Source: Actinoplanes sp. TFC3 (GTDB lineage: Bacteria > Actinomycetota > Actinomycetes > Mycobacteriales > Micromonosporaceae). Taken from it: a DNA stretch of 64,000 nt. The notes beneath the pieces are model-generated. The model saw nothing but the letters and a program-made list of their open reading frames with translations. It searched no databases and had not been told where the DNA came from. Position numbers and translations under genes: made by a program. Below are positions 37,706 through 46,911 of this stretch, piece after piece. Position 1 is the stretch's first letter; the number at the start of each line of letters is the position of its first letter. The DNA lies in assembly GCF_001553785.1 (NCBI RefSeq), contig NZ_LOJP01000001.1:30985-94984 (forward strand). The letters run 5' to 3'.

Positions 37706-40126
37706 ATGACGTCCGATCACGGGGCGGACCAGGAAGGTCCGGGATTCGACGCCGTGCTGCGCAGCTACCGGCTGCGGGCGAAGCTGACGCAAGAGGAGCT
37801 TGCCGCCCGCGCCGTGGTCGGCGTACGCACGGTGCGCGACCTGGAACGCGGCCGCGCGTCCCGCCCGCAACGCACCACGGTGGAGCTGCTCGCCGCCGCC
37901 CTCGGGCTGACCGGTGCCGACCGGCTCGCGTTCCTGGCGGCCTCCCGCGGCCAGCCCTCCGGCACACCACCCCCGGCCCGCTTCGTGCGCTTGCCCCCGG
38001 CCAGCGACCTCATCGGCCGCGACGCCGACGTGACCGAGCTGGTCACCCGGCTGTCGCAACCGGTCAGCGAGGGTCCACGCGGCATCACCCTGGTCGGGCT
38101 GGCCGGGGTTGGCAAGACGAGCCTCGCGCTCACCGTGGCGCACCGGGTCACCGAGGCGCACCCCGGTGGCGTGGCTGGCATCGTGCTCACCGACGGCTCC
38201 ACCACCGGCGAAGTGCTCGGCGGTGTGGCTGCGGTCTTTGGCGCCGGTCGCCCCGACGACCTGTCACCCCGCTTCGCCGGGCGCGCCGCGCTGCTGCTCA
38301 TCGACGCCGTCGAGCGCGCCCCGGAAGCGATTGCCGAGACGCTCGTCGACCTGCTCGCCAAGCACCCCACGCTGCGCATCCTGGCCACCGGGAGACACCC
38401 CATCGGCCTGCCTGCCGAACGCGTATGGCCGGTCGCACCCCTGATCGCCCCGCCTCCGTCGGCCGGTCCCGCACTGGCCGACATCGCCAGATACCCCGCG
38501 GTCGCGCTCTTCCTCGACCGCCTCACCCGCGTTCGCGGCGCACCCCTTGACCAGGACGAGGTGGAGCCCATGGCCGCGCTGGTCCGCCGTCTGGGCGGCC
38601 TGCCGATCGCCCTGGAACTCGCGGCCGCCCGCGGGCGGGTGCTGACGGTCGCAGAAATCCTTGACCGGTACGGCGACCGCGTTCTCGACCTGTCCGGCCG
38701 CCCCGAAGACGGCGGCGTGGTCTCCGTCCGCGATGCCGTGGCAGCCAGCTACCGCCTGCTCTCCACCGAGGAACAGAAGGCTCTGCACCGCCTGGCAACG
38801 TTCCGTAATCGCTGGTCGCTGGGCCTGGCCGAGCAGATCATCGACAGCCACCCGGCCACCGACGTGGTCCACCTGCTCGACCGCTTCCTCGAACTGGGCC
38901 TGCTCAGCGCCCGTGGTGCCCGCGCGTTCCGCTTCCGGCTGCTCGACGTGGTGGGCGACTTCGCGCTCGAACAGGCCGCCAGTCAAGGCGACCTCCTCGC
39001 CGCTCGCTGCCGGCACGCCGAGGTGCTGGCCGACCTCGCGCGCGGTATTGCTCCGCAGCTCAAGGGCGCCCACCTCGCCGAAGCCGCCAGCCGCCTGGAC
39101 GACGTGGCCGGTGACCTGGGTGCCGCCTTGAGCTGGGCCGCCAAGGAAGATCCCCATACCGCTCTGCGCATCGCCGCCAGCCTGCCCCGCTGGTGGCGGT
39201 TCCGCGGCCGCGACGTCAGCGGGCGTCAGTGGCTCCGGCGATTGCTGGCTGACCCTCGTACGGCCGATGCCGACCCCAGCATCCGAGCCTGGGCCAAGAT
39301 CGGACTGGCCCAGATGGCTCTCGAACACGGCTCCGGTGCGGAAGAGATCGGCTCAGCCGAGGCCGCCCTTGCCGACTTCCGCGAACTCGACGACATCGGC
39401 GGCCAACTGACCGCCCACACCCAGCTCGCGGCGCTGTACATGCTCACCCGAGCCTTCGACCACGCCCGCTCCCACGGCGAAGCAGCCCTCCACCTCGCCC
39501 GCGCCGACAATCGCATCCGCGACATGGCTGTAGCCGAGAACAACCTGACCTGGCACGAACTGCGCCGAGGCGATCTGCCCGCAGCCCGCGCCCGGCTGGC
39601 CGAAGTCGACCGCCTGGCCAGCCGATGCGGCGAACACCGCCTCCGCGCCGTCGCAGCAGCCAACCTGGCCGAGGTGGAACGACTCGACGGCAACCTCGAG
39701 GAAGCAGCTCGCCTGGGCCGCAACGCCATCGCCGAACTCGAAGACGTAGGCGATCCCGGCCACCGGCGCAAGGTCCTGGCCACGGTCGGGCAGGCGCTGG
39801 CATACGCGGGCCAGCACGAGGAGGCGGCCAAGGTTCTGGAGGAGCTACGCCGCGGACCGGCCATCGACGGACCGGCGGCGATCGTGGCCGGGGCGGTGGC
39901 GCTCAGCCTGGGTGAGCCGAACCGGGCGGCGGAGAACTTCGCTGTCGCGGCTGAGGCTTTTGACGGGGCTTATGACCCGCGGGATGTGGTGGAGGCGCTG
40001 ATCGGGTTGGTGCGCAGTACACCGCATGCGAAGAAGCGGGCGGCTGCGCTGGAGAGGTTGCGGGAGATATGCCGGGTTGGGGGTATTTCGCTGCTGGCGC
40101 GGGAGCGGGCGCAGATAGGGGAGTGA
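37706..40126 (+). CDS. Large regulator: XRE-type HTH, P-loop NTPase and TPR-like repeats
   Basis: The 806-residue protein starts with an XRE-type HTH (LRSYRLRAKLTQEELAARAV ... LERGRASRPQRTTVELLAAA), then a STAND/NB-ARC-like ATPase with Walker A GLAGVGKTSLAL near residue 131 and a Walker B-like LLLIDAVE near 197, and from about 480 on helical TPR-like repeats. This layout matches ATP-dependent signal-transduction regulators of actinomycetes (AfsR/SARP relatives without the SARP domain). Its target is unknown. It lies 116 bp after the acyl-CoA dehydrogenase with its own start. Confidence 0.87.
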   Translation: MTSDHGADQEGPGFDAVLRSYRLRAKLTQEELAARAVVGVRTVRDLERGRASRPQRTTVELLAAALGLTGADRLAFLAASRGQPSGTPPPARFVRLPPASDLIGRDADVTELVTRLSQPVSEGPRGITLVGLAGVGKTSLALTVAHRVTEAHPGGVAGIVLTDGSTTGEVLGGVAAVFGAGRPDDLSPRFAGRAALLLIDAVERAPEAIAETLVDLLAKHPTLRILATGRHPIGLPAERVWPVAPLIAPPPSAGPALADIARYPAVALFLDRLTRVRGAPLDQDEVEPMAALVRRLGGLPIALELAAARGRVLTVAEILDRYGDRVLDLSGRPEDGGVVSVRDAVAASYRLLSTEEQKALHRLATFRNRWSLGLAEQIIDSHPATDVVHLLDRFLELGLLSARGARAFRFRLLDVVGDFALEQAASQGDLLAARCRHAEVLADLARGIAPQLKGAHLAEAASRLDDVAGDLGAALSWAAKEDPHTALRIAASLPRWWRFRGRDVSGRQWLRRLLADPRTADADPSIRAWAKIGLAQMALEHGSGAEEIGSAEAALADFRELDDIGGQLTAHTQLAALYMLTRAFDHARSHGEAALHLARADNRIRDMAVAENNLTWHELRRGDLPAARARLAEVDRLASRCGEHRLRAVAAANLAEVERLDGNLEEAARLGRNAIAELEDVGDPGHRRKVLATVGQALAYAGQHEEAAKVLEELRRGPAIDGPAAIVAGAVALSLGEPNRAAENFAVAAEAFDGAYDPRDVVEALIGLVRSTPHAKKRAAALERLREICRVGGISLLARERAQIGE

Positions 40127-40491
40127 GAACGCGCTTTCTCGACCGAGGCCGGAGGCGCGGGGTCCGGTGGCGTGGACGACCGGCGTCTATCGTGCCCCCC
40201 ACAACGCCGGCCGTCACAACGCCCCAGTTCACGCGGCGAGAACGAAGGCTCCCCCGTTTGCCCCGCCCCGGCCTCGGCCGCGTCGCGTCCCCCTGCGGAG
40301 ATCACCCTATCCGGCGGGAGCTGCGGAAATGCGTAGATAGGCGGTTTTCGACCTAGGCGCGTGGCGGTTCTGCCGGTAGTTCTGCCGGTCTTTCACCTAC
40401 CCGTGTCATCTATGCTCACCGGCTGGCTGCTGGGCGATTACGCGGTGTGGAAGCGCTTTCCGGGTGCGGGCCGGCGCCGGCTGCCCGCTGC
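40127..40491. other. Non-coding gap between convergent genes
   Basis: I see no gene, tRNA or strong hairpin in these 365 bases; a weak 7-bp GC stem near 40180–40210 could act as a terminator. Confidence 0.4.
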
Positions 40492-41001
40492 TCAGGCGGC
40501 CGAGGGGGCTGGTTCGTCATCGAGAGCGTCGCTGCCGGCTGTTGCGCAGGGGTTTACGGCGTCTCGGATGGTGCGGAGAGAGTTCAGCATGTGGTCGAGG
40601 TTGGCGGGGGAGAGCTGGTCGATGAACCACCGTTGCATCAGCTCGAGGTGGCCCGGGAGGACTTCCTCCAAGCGCTTGATGCCGGCCTTGGTGATCACCG
40701 CGTACGAGCTGCGGCGGTCGGTGGGGCAGGCTTCGCGGCGGATCAGGCCTCCGCGGTCCATCCGGTCCACAACGCGGGTTACGCCGCTGGTGGACAGGGA
40801 TGTCTGACCGGCCAGGTCGGTCATGCGCAGGCGGTTCTGGGGGGAGCGGGCCAGGCGCAGGAGCACCTCGAACTCGACGGAGGAGAGCCGGTGTTCGTCG
40901 AACTGAGCGGCGAAACGGTTGGTCAACCCGGTGAACGCCTCGGAGAAGAGGCCGAACGCGGTGAATCGGGGGTCATCGAAATCAGCTGCCACAGGTGCCA
41001 T
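40492..41001 (-). CDS. MarR-family transcriptional regulator
   Basis: The 169-residue protein has the MarR winged helix RMTDLAGQTSLSTSGVTRVV with wing CPTDRRSSYAVITKAG. It is divergent from the YceI gene across an AT-rich inverted repeat, so it likely regulates both. Confidence 0.87.
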   Translation of the reverse strand: MAPVAADFDDPRFTAFGLFSEAFTGLTNRFAAQFDEHRLSSVEFEVLLRLARSPQNRLRMTDLAGQTSLSTSGVTRVVDRMDRGGLIRREACPTDRRSSYAVITKAGIKRLEEVLPGHLELMQRWFIDQLSPANLDHMLNSLRTIRDAVNPCATAGSDALDDEPAPSAA

Positions 41002-41027
41002 GCTACCAGCGCTCTATTGACACGCGG

Positions 41028-41045
41028 AATATTGCGCGGCATATT
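41028..41045. promoter_or_regulatory. Candidate MarR operator upstream of yceI
   Basis: The inverted repeat AATAT-TGCGCGGC-ATATT lies in the 142-bp divergent gap, 26 bp from the marR start. It is short and therefore tentative. Confidence 0.4.
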
Positions 41046-41143
41046 GTTGCTCCGTCAGACAACTAGTGCTCCGGCGATGCGAAATCAGTGATCAGGCCTG
41101 AGCGACCAGTGCGATGCGCTACCAGAGAGACGAGGAAACTGTC

Positions 41144-41725
41144 ATGACCGAGTCCACCGCTGCTGGCACCCGCCCCTACGACGGCCTGCAGATCCCGGCC
41201 GCCGGCACCTACGAGCTGGACGCGGCGCACAAGCGCGTCGGCTTCGTGGCCCGCCACCTCATGGTCAGCAAGGTCCGCGGCAATTTCGCCGAGGCGACCG
41301 CGACCATCACGATCGCCGAGGACCCGCTGCAGTCAACGGTCGTCGCCGAGATTGTCACGGCCAGCGTCCAGACCGGCCAGGTCGACCGCGACAACCACCT
41401 GCGCACCGGCGACTTCTTCGAGGCTGAGAAGTACCCGACGATGAACTTCCGCAGCACCGGGATCAAATCTCACTCGGGCGCCGAGTTCGTGCTCGACGGC
41501 GACCTCACCATCAAGGGTGTCACCAAGCCGGTCGAGCTGGTCGTGGAGTTCGAGGGCGCAACCGTCAGTCCGTACGGTCAAAGCGTCTTCGGTTTCAGCG
41601 CGACCACCGAAGTCGACCGCGAGGAGTGGGGTCTGACCTGGAACATGGCGCTGGAGAGCGGCGGCGTCATGATCGGCAAGAAGGTCAAGATCGAAATCGA
41701 GGGCGAGGCCATCCGGCAGGGCTGA
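41144..41725 (+). CDS. YceI-family protein
   Basis: The 193-residue protein has the YceI lipocalin-like pattern AGTYELDAAHKRVGFVARHL, NHLRTGDFFEAEKYPTMNFR, GDLTIKGVTKPVELVVEFEG. The family binds polyisoprenoids. No signal peptide is seen, as in many actinobacterial members. The ATG at 41144 has GAGGA upstream. It ends at a strong hairpin. Confidence 0.9.
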   Translation: MTESTAAGTRPYDGLQIPAAGTYELDAAHKRVGFVARHLMVSKVRGNFAEATATITIAEDPLQSTVVAEIVTASVQTGQVDRDNHLRTGDFFEAEKYPTMNFRSTGIKSHSGAEFVLDGDLTIKGVTKPVELVVEFEGATVSPYGQSVFGFSATTEVDREEWGLTWNMALESGGVMIGKKVKIEIEGEAIRQG

Positions 41726-41733
41726 ACGACCTC

Positions 41734-41769
41734 GTGAAGGCGCCGTCCGAAACCGGGCGGCGCCTTCAC
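41734..41769. terminator. Bidirectional terminator between yceI and the convergent membrane gene
   Basis: A perfect 12-bp stem (GTGAAGGCGCCG / CGGCGCCTTCAC) with a 12-base loop starts 9 bp after the yceI stop. Its right arm contains the stop codon of the convergent gene, so it can serve both strands. Confidence 0.75.
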
Positions 41770-43163
41770 TGGGCCGCGGGTGGTTTCTCAGCGGGTCCGG
41801 GTGCCGGGGGTGGTTCCTCGCCGGGCTCGGGTGCCGGGGCCGAAACAATCTTCCGGGCGGTCGGGCGTTTTGCGGCAGATGCACGCTTTGCCGGCGCGGA
41901 CTTCGCGGGAACAGCGGGCTCCAAGGGAAGGGCCACCGTCTGCGAGGCGGTGTCTTCTGGAGGCTTCCGGGATGAGGCCACCTTGCGCGGGGAAGCGTTT
42001 CCCGGGCGGGTAGCCGGCACAGCCGCAACCCCGGAAGCCGCCGCGTGCGCGGAAGTAGCGGAAGCCTGCGCAGGAAGAGGCGGAGGCGCGGAGGAAGACG
42101 AAGCCAGGGAGGACGGCGAAGAAGACGCCGACGCGGGAGAAGGCGATGCCGGGGTCGCGTTGAAATTGCTTGACGGTACGGCGCCCGGCGGGTTGATCTG
42201 CGCGATCTTCGGCTTACTGGGCGGCGGCGTCACCGTTGACGGCCGAGGCTGCGGCACCGTCGGCGCCTTGGCGCGCCCGGTGGCCGCCACCTGACCTGTT
42301 ACCGCTCGCCGGGCAGACCACCGCCGCACCACGGCCACCGTCAGCGCCGAGCCCGCGAGCCCAGCCAGCACCGCATACGGCGCAATCAAATATGCCGCTC
42401 CGAGTGACCCTGACGTGCTCGTCAGCCGGGGTGCCAGCACCAGGAAGGCGCCCGCCACCAGCAGCGGGCCCACTGCGCCGGATGCGGCCGTACCGATGCC
42501 AAAGTCTTTTCGCCGGGCCGCAGCCCAGGCGCCCAGCACGCCGATCGCGAACGCCGCCAGCAGCGTGAGCAGCGCGCTCGGCCAGTAGATGGTCCCGATC
42601 ATGCCGCCTTGCTGGGTCGCCGCGAATTGCCAGCTCGCCAGGTAGGTGGCCGACGGGCGGTGCCAGAAGACGTCGAGGACCACTGCGGCGACGGCCAGGA
42701 TCCACAACCACGTGGCCGTTGCTATCAGGTTCGCTGCGGCTGGCCGCGAGACCACTGCCCAGTAGGCGATCACCAGGCCCAGGACCACGCCGATGAGGGC
42801 GTAGCCGGCCGCTATCGTCTGAGGTGGGACGGAGTCCGGACGTACCGCTGCTCGGGCCGGAAGCGCGATGAGCGCGACCGTCAGCAGTGCCCCGACCGCA
42901 GCTGAGGCCGCTAACGCGAAGCGCCAAGGCCCCACGTCGGCGCGACCCAAGCGCGCGGCAATCACCGCGCCGAGCACCGTCGCGCTCGCCGCTATCCACG
43001 TTGCCCAGCCCAGGCTGCCCAGCCAGACGCTGTCATCGGCGATCGCGGCCGTCGGCCAGACCACCACGCCCAGCCCGTAGCCCAGGCCCAATTGGGCGGC
43101 ACCGGTCCCCGCGGCTACTCCCGCGGCGGCTCCCACCTGCGTCATCCAGCCCTTCGCGGCCAT
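41766..43163 (-). CDS. Polytopic membrane protein with long disordered C-terminus
   Basis: From the ATG at 43163 the 465-residue product has about eight hydrophobic segments in the first ~290 residues (for example WIAASATVLGAVIAARLG, AASAAVGALLTVALIALPA, LIATATWLWILAVAAVVLDV, ALLTLLAAFAIGVLGAWAA), then ~165 residues rich in Pro, Ser, Ala and Lys in the cytoplasm or wall. No known motif is recognised. The frame opens at 43223 but MAAKGWMTQVGAAAG is a better start. It is divergent from the PASTA protein. Confidence 0.75.
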   Translation of the reverse strand: MAAKGWMTQVGAAAGVAAGTGAAQLGLGYGLGVVVWPTAAIADDSVWLGSLGWATWIAASATVLGAVIAARLGRADVGPWRFALAASAAVGALLTVALIALPARAAVRPDSVPPQTIAAGYALIGVVLGLVIAYWAVVSRPAAANLIATATWLWILAVAAVVLDVFWHRPSATYLASWQFAATQQGGMIGTIYWPSALLTLLAAFAIGVLGAWAAARRKDFGIGTAASGAVGPLLVAGAFLVLAPRLTSTSGSLGAAYLIAPYAVLAGLAGSALTVAVVRRWSARRAVTGQVAATGRAKAPTVPQPRPSTVTPPPSKPKIAQINPPGAVPSSNFNATPASPSPASASSSPSSLASSSSAPPPLPAQASATSAHAAASGVAAVPATRPGNASPRKVASSRKPPEDTASQTVALPLEPAVPAKSAPAKRASAAKRPTARKIVSAPAPEPGEEPPPAPGPAEKPPAAQ

Positions 43164-43353
43164 GCCGGGCACTGTAGCGGTACCCGACGATGCCTGCGAA
43201 TCGATGAGCGAAGGCCCCAACATCGAGGGTGTTCAGGACCTACCCCGAGATCCCGGTGACAGCAGCTTCAATCCTCGGTCTACGCCGTCCTGAATGCTTC
43301 TCATTGGTTAAGTTGATTTCGGCAGATGCCGGACGAGGGAGAAGAGGACGACG

Positions 43354-44223
43354 ATGTCCGACGACACCGGCGAGTTCTTCCCGTTCCGTGACGAGAACGA
43401 GAATGCGGCCGGAAACCAGCCGAACGGGCGTCCCCGCAAGGACGACGACCAGACCCGGATGATGCCGCCGACCGACGCCGAGGACGATGCCACGCAGCTT
43501 CAGCGGCCGGTTTCCGGCGACGCGACGACCGTTCAGCGGCCGGTTTCCGGCGATGCCACGGCCGTTTACCGGCCGGCTGATGACGGCCGTTCCTGGGCGG
43601 AAGAGGATGAGATCTGGGCGGGTCGCGCCGGCGTCAGAGCCCCAGGACCGCAAGAGGACGCCACCGGTACGGACTGGGCTGGCGTTCCCCCGGAAGAGCC
43701 CCGCGGCAAATGGTGGACACCCATCCTCGTGGGCATAGTCGCGCTGATTCTGCTGGCCCTTTTGGGCTGGGGTATCTACCTGATCGTGCAGTCCAGCGAC
43801 GACGGCGATTCCCCGACCGGCCCGGGCGCGACCCCTTCTCAGGCACCGCCTGCTGCTACGGCCACTACGCCGGCACCTGCGGAAACGCCACCCACGACGA
43901 CGCCGACGACCACGACGGCGGCAACAACCAAGCCCACCAGCTCGCCGCCCAGTTCTCCCAGCGACGTGACCATTCCGGCGTTGCGCGGGCTTTCCCTCGA
44001 CGAGGCCAAAACGGCGTTGAACCGTAAGAACCTCAACTACCGATTGCGGTACGTGGCCAGCACCGACGCACCGCCGGGAACCGTCATCGGCAGCGATCCA
44101 GCCGAGGGTCAGCAGGTTCCGGATGACACCATCGTCAACCTGATAATCGCCAGCGAACCGACCGCCACCACGACTCCGCCGACGTCCACAACGACGCCTA
44201 CCAGCGAATTCGACGAGGACTGA
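43354..44223 (+). CDS. Single-pass membrane protein with one extracellular PASTA domain
   Basis: The 289-residue protein has an acidic N-terminus with a duplicated 11-residue unit (QRPVSGDATTV, QRPVSGDATAV), one membrane helix (ILVGIVALILLALLGWGIYL, near 128–148), a Thr/Pro linker, and a C-terminal PASTA domain (IPALRGLSLDEAKTALNRKN ... GSDPAEGQQVPDDTIVNLII). PASTA domains bind muropeptide-like ligands. It has no kinase domain. The DNA of the duplication is two 33-bp units at 43501–43566. Confidence 0.85.
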   Translation: MSDDTGEFFPFRDENENAAGNQPNGRPRKDDDQTRMMPPTDAEDDATQLQRPVSGDATTVQRPVSGDATAVYRPADDGRSWAEEDEIWAGRAGVRAPGPQEDATGTDWAGVPPEEPRGKWWTPILVGIVALILLALLGWGIYLIVQSSDDGDSPTGPGATPSQAPPAATATTPAPAETPPTTTPTTTTAATTKPTSSPPSSPSDVTIPALRGLSLDEAKTALNRKNLNYRLRYVASTDAPPGTVIGSDPAEGQQVPDDTIVNLIIASEPTATTTPPTSTTTPTSEFDED

Positions 44224-44234
44224 GGTGCGGCCAG

Positions 44235-44534
44235 TCAGCGGTTGGCACGCATGGCCCGGGCCTGGATCGCGCCCGAGGTGAGGCCGGGCTGGCGGCCGTT
44301 GCGGGTGCGCGGGTCGGGTGCCTTGCCGACCTGTCGCAGACCGCTGACCTGTACGAAGATGGATCGGCGCTCGACGGCGTCACCGGACGAGTTGAGCTCG
44401 TAACCATCCAGCCAGATCCAGCCCTCGTACGTCGGCCAGTCATGGACACGGATGACCCGGAAAATCATCGGCGAAGAGAATTGGACGCTCGCCGCCTTCG
44501 TCACATGGATGACATCGCCGGACCGAGGAAGCAC
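44235..44534 (-). CDS. Small conserved-looking hypothetical protein
   Basis: The 99-residue protein starts LPRSGDVIHVTKAASVQFSS and contains IRVHDWPTYEGWIWLDGYEL and RSIFVQVSGLRQV, a compact beta-rich pattern. The GTG at 44534 has AGGAGA 8–13 bases upstream (counting back from the start), better than the longer frame. It is convergent with the PASTA gene and reads away from the DUF5753 locus. Function unknown. Confidence 0.7.
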   Translation of the reverse strand: MLPRSGDVIHVTKAASVQFSSPMIFRVIRVHDWPTYEGWIWLDGYELNSSGDAVERRSIFVQVSGLRQVGKAPDPRTRNGRQPGLTSGAIQARAMRANR

Positions 44535-44986
44535 GTCATCTCCTGTCCTTGAACCGAGTGGGTGGCAAAAACCGATTTGCCGCCCGGTGAACACAGATGT
44601 TCCAGTGTGCCCGGCTCGTACGTCTTAGCAACCTTGTGAAGATGCCAATCATCACAACGGTGCTGTAACGACGCGACCGGCCCCCGCCAGGACCCCGCGA
44701 CATTCAATCCACGTAGGACAATTGTAGGGAGCCGGCTTGCCAAGATCGCCTTTTCTTGGTGATCGGGTCGCCGGGCCCAGCACTGTCACCGAAAGTGCGG
44801 TGACAAGCGCCATACCCGAAAGATTGCACCACGCCCGCAATCGATGCAAGTTGCATGTCAGCCGTCCGTGACGAAGAGATCACTGTCGACGCTTGAAGTA
44901 TCAAGATAACAACCGCCAGACTGGGACCGACACAACGCCGTACGGCGGAGCAACTTGCCGGTTCCGTCGCACCCCCGGAGGTGAGC
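44535..44986. promoter_or_regulatory. Divergent intergenic region before the DUF5753 regulator
   Basis: About 450 bp without a gene. A small palindrome CTTGA-AGTA-TCAAG (44892–44905) lies about 80 bp before the regulator start and may be an operator. The region is less GC-rich than its surroundings. Confidence 0.35.
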
Positions 44987-45868
44987 GTGAACCCGCGTCG
45001 AAGCCCCACCATCCGTCGCCGCCGGCTCGGTGCTGAGCTCCGCAGATACCGCGAATCGGCCGGCGTGACCATCGATGTCGTGGCCGACCGGCTCGGCTGT
45101 TCACCGTCCAAGGTGTCCAGAATTGAGACCGGTCACACCAGCGCCACCCCGCGCGACGTCAAGGACATGTTGGACATCTATCGCGTCGACGGAGCGGTCT
45201 CCGACGAGCTTGTCCAAATTGCCCGAGAAGCTCGGCAAAAGGGGTGGTGGCACCCATTTAGCACAGTTCTTACTGGCGCCTATGTCGGACTCGAAGCGGC
45301 CGCCAAGTCGATCCGCCAGTACGAGCAGCAGGTCATTCCGGGACTTCTTCAGACCGACAAGTACGCGATTGCGATGATTGGGGCTGCCCGAGTGGGTGAC
45401 AGCGACCAACAAATCGAGCAACGGGTACGCGTCCGAATGGCTCGCCAAGCGTTATTGATTCAGGACGATCCGATCGATCTACAGGTGGTGCTCGATGAGG
45501 CTGTGGTGAGTCGCCCGGTCGGTGGTGGCGAAGTGATGAGAGATCAATTGCTTCGTCTGGCCGAAATGGCCGAACTGCCAAACGTCACTCTGCAGATCCT
45601 GCCGTTTGCGGCGGGCGCGCACGCCGGCATGGACGGCACGTTCGCAATCCTCGACTTCCCGGATGCCGAGGACCCGGACGTGGTGTTCGTGGAGAACGCA
45701 ACCGGCGGGCTTTTTCTGGAGAAGGCGGACGAGCTGCTCAAATACAACTCCATCTTCGATGCCATCCGATCGTCGGCCCTCCCCCCGGAGGAGTCCAGGA
45801 ACATGATCGCAATGTTGGCAGAGGAGCCATTGTGGAAATCGAAACCAAGGGTTTCCGGGTCGACCTGA
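44987..45868 (+). CDS. XRE-family regulator with DUF5753 domain
   Basis: The 293-residue protein has an XRE HTH (LGAELRRYRESAGVTIDVVA, LGCSPSKVSRIETGHTSATP) and a C-terminal DUF5753 domain (YEQQVIPGLLQTDKYAIAMI, LPNVTLQILPFAAGAHAGMD). GGAGG lies 6 bp before the GTG at 44987. Such regulators pair with DUF397 proteins (WhiJ-like systems in Streptomyces), and a DUF397 gene overlaps its end. Confidence 0.92.
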   Translation: MNPRRSPTIRRRRLGAELRRYRESAGVTIDVVADRLGCSPSKVSRIETGHTSATPRDVKDMLDIYRVDGAVSDELVQIAREARQKGWWHPFSTVLTGAYVGLEAAAKSIRQYEQQVIPGLLQTDKYAIAMIGAARVGDSDQQIEQRVRVRMARQALLIQDDPIDLQVVLDEAVVSRPVGGGEVMRDQLLRLAEMAELPNVTLQILPFAAGAHAGMDGTFAILDFPDAEDPDVVFVENATGGLFLEKADELLKYNSIFDAIRSSALPPEESRNMIAMLAEEPLWKSKPRVSGST

Positions 45869-46056
45869 GCCGGGCGCAGTGGTTCAAGAGCACCCGGAGC
45901 GGCCCGAACTGCGACAACTGTGTCGAGGTAGCGTTCGTCGACAAGACGATCGCGGTTCGCGACTCGAAGAACCCGACCGGCCCCGCGCTGATCTTCACCA
46001 CGGATGAATGGGACGCCTTCGTGGGCGGAGCCAAGGACGGCGAGTTCGACCTGTGA
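45832..46056 (+). CDS. DUF397 protein
   Basis: The 74-residue protein has the DUF397 core WFKSTRSGPNCDNCVEVAFV, VRDSKNPTGPALIFTTDEWD and AFVGGAKDGEFD. It overlaps the DUF5753 regulator by 37 bp in another frame (GTG start), implying coupled translation. Pairs of this kind act as regulatory modules in actinomycete development or as toxin–antitoxin-like units. Confidence 0.93.
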   Translation: MEIETKGFRVDLSRAQWFKSTRSGPNCDNCVEVAFVDKTIAVRDSKNPTGPALIFTTDEWDAFVGGAKDGEFDL

Positions 46057-46104
46057 CACCCATCCGGTAAACCACCGGCACCAACACAGCCGGTGTGAAC
46101 AACC

Positions 46105-46163
46105 GGCCCGGCCCCCGCGCCGGGCCGAACCCCTGGCCGGTCGGCCCAAGAGCCGACCGGCCC
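46105..46163 (+). terminator. Tandem hairpins after the DUF397 gene
   Basis: CGGCCCGG/CCGGGCCG (46105–46112 with 46121–46128) is followed by an 11-bp stem GGCCGGTCGGC/GCCGACCGGCC (46136–46146 with 46153–46163, six-base loop). The remaining bases to 46431 show no gene. Confidence 0.7.
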
Positions 46164-46431
46164 CAGCCGAGAGCCTGAGCCCCGCGCCCGTTTTGCGCCC
46201 GCTCACCGCCCGCCCAGCAGGCCCGAGCCGTCTTGAACCGCCGTCGATGCCCATCGCCACCTAGGCTAATTTGCCCGAATTTGTACCGTCGCCCTAGCGG
46301 GTGAGCCTCGTTGAATGCCGTAAGTGCGGGCCGGACTGCACTGACGTACCGCCGTCGCCCGGATGGCTGACCGTCTCCCTCGCGTGACGGTGCGGGCGGG
46401 GCCCTTTCATAGAGCGAGGCAGGGCGAACAC

Positions 46432-46902
46432 ATGACCATCGGTTCCGACAACCTCAGCAACGGATCCTCCACGGCGCAGGACCGGTTCAGCGGGGGAGTG
46501 AGCGCGTACCGGCAGACCCGGCGCGACGCGGCGCTGGCGGCGGAGAACGGGGACGGCGAGCTGGTGTCGCGCGGCGGTGGGCCGAGCCTGCCGGGTTCCG
46601 GGCTGCCGACTCGTACGCCGATCGAGCCGGCCAGTGCCCTTGACCGCGGAGCCAAGTTGCCGTCGCTGGACATGCAGGGTCTCAGTGAGCCGGTTTTCCC
46701 GCCGGGCGGCTGGATTGACGGCAGCTCGACCCCGTCGCCGACCGCGAAGTCGATGGCCGACCACCCGCTGCTGCGCGGACTGCTGCTGGAGCTTCCGCCG
46801 CGCGGCACGATGCCGGCGTCGGACTGGCTGGACCGCTGGTTCGAGGCGGCCCGCTCGATTCTGGAGCTGCTCTACGTGCAGGAGGCCAAGCGCGGCAAGT
46901 AA
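46432..46902 (+). CDS. Hypothetical protein
   Basis: The 156-residue protein has a disordered N-terminal ~95 residues (Ser/Gly/Arg-rich) and an ordered-looking C-terminus: HPLLRGLLLELPPRGTMPAS, DWLDRWFEAARSILELLYVQ. The ATG at 46432 is preceded by AGGGCGA. No known family recognised; convergent with the next membrane gene, 9 bp away. Confidence 0.65.
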   Translation: MTIGSDNLSNGSSTAQDRFSGGVSAYRQTRRDAALAAENGDGELVSRGGGPSLPGSGLPTRTPIEPASALDRGAKLPSLDMQGLSEPVFPPGGWIDGSSTPSPTAKSMADHPLLRGLLLELPPRGTMPASDWLDRWFEAARSILELLYVQEAKRGK

Positions 46903-46911
46903 GCGAGCCGG

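Noticed and set aside
46294..46764. 156-codon minus-strand frame
   Set aside because: Antisense to the hypothetical gene at 46432 and through the leader; Arg/Pro-rich without motif.
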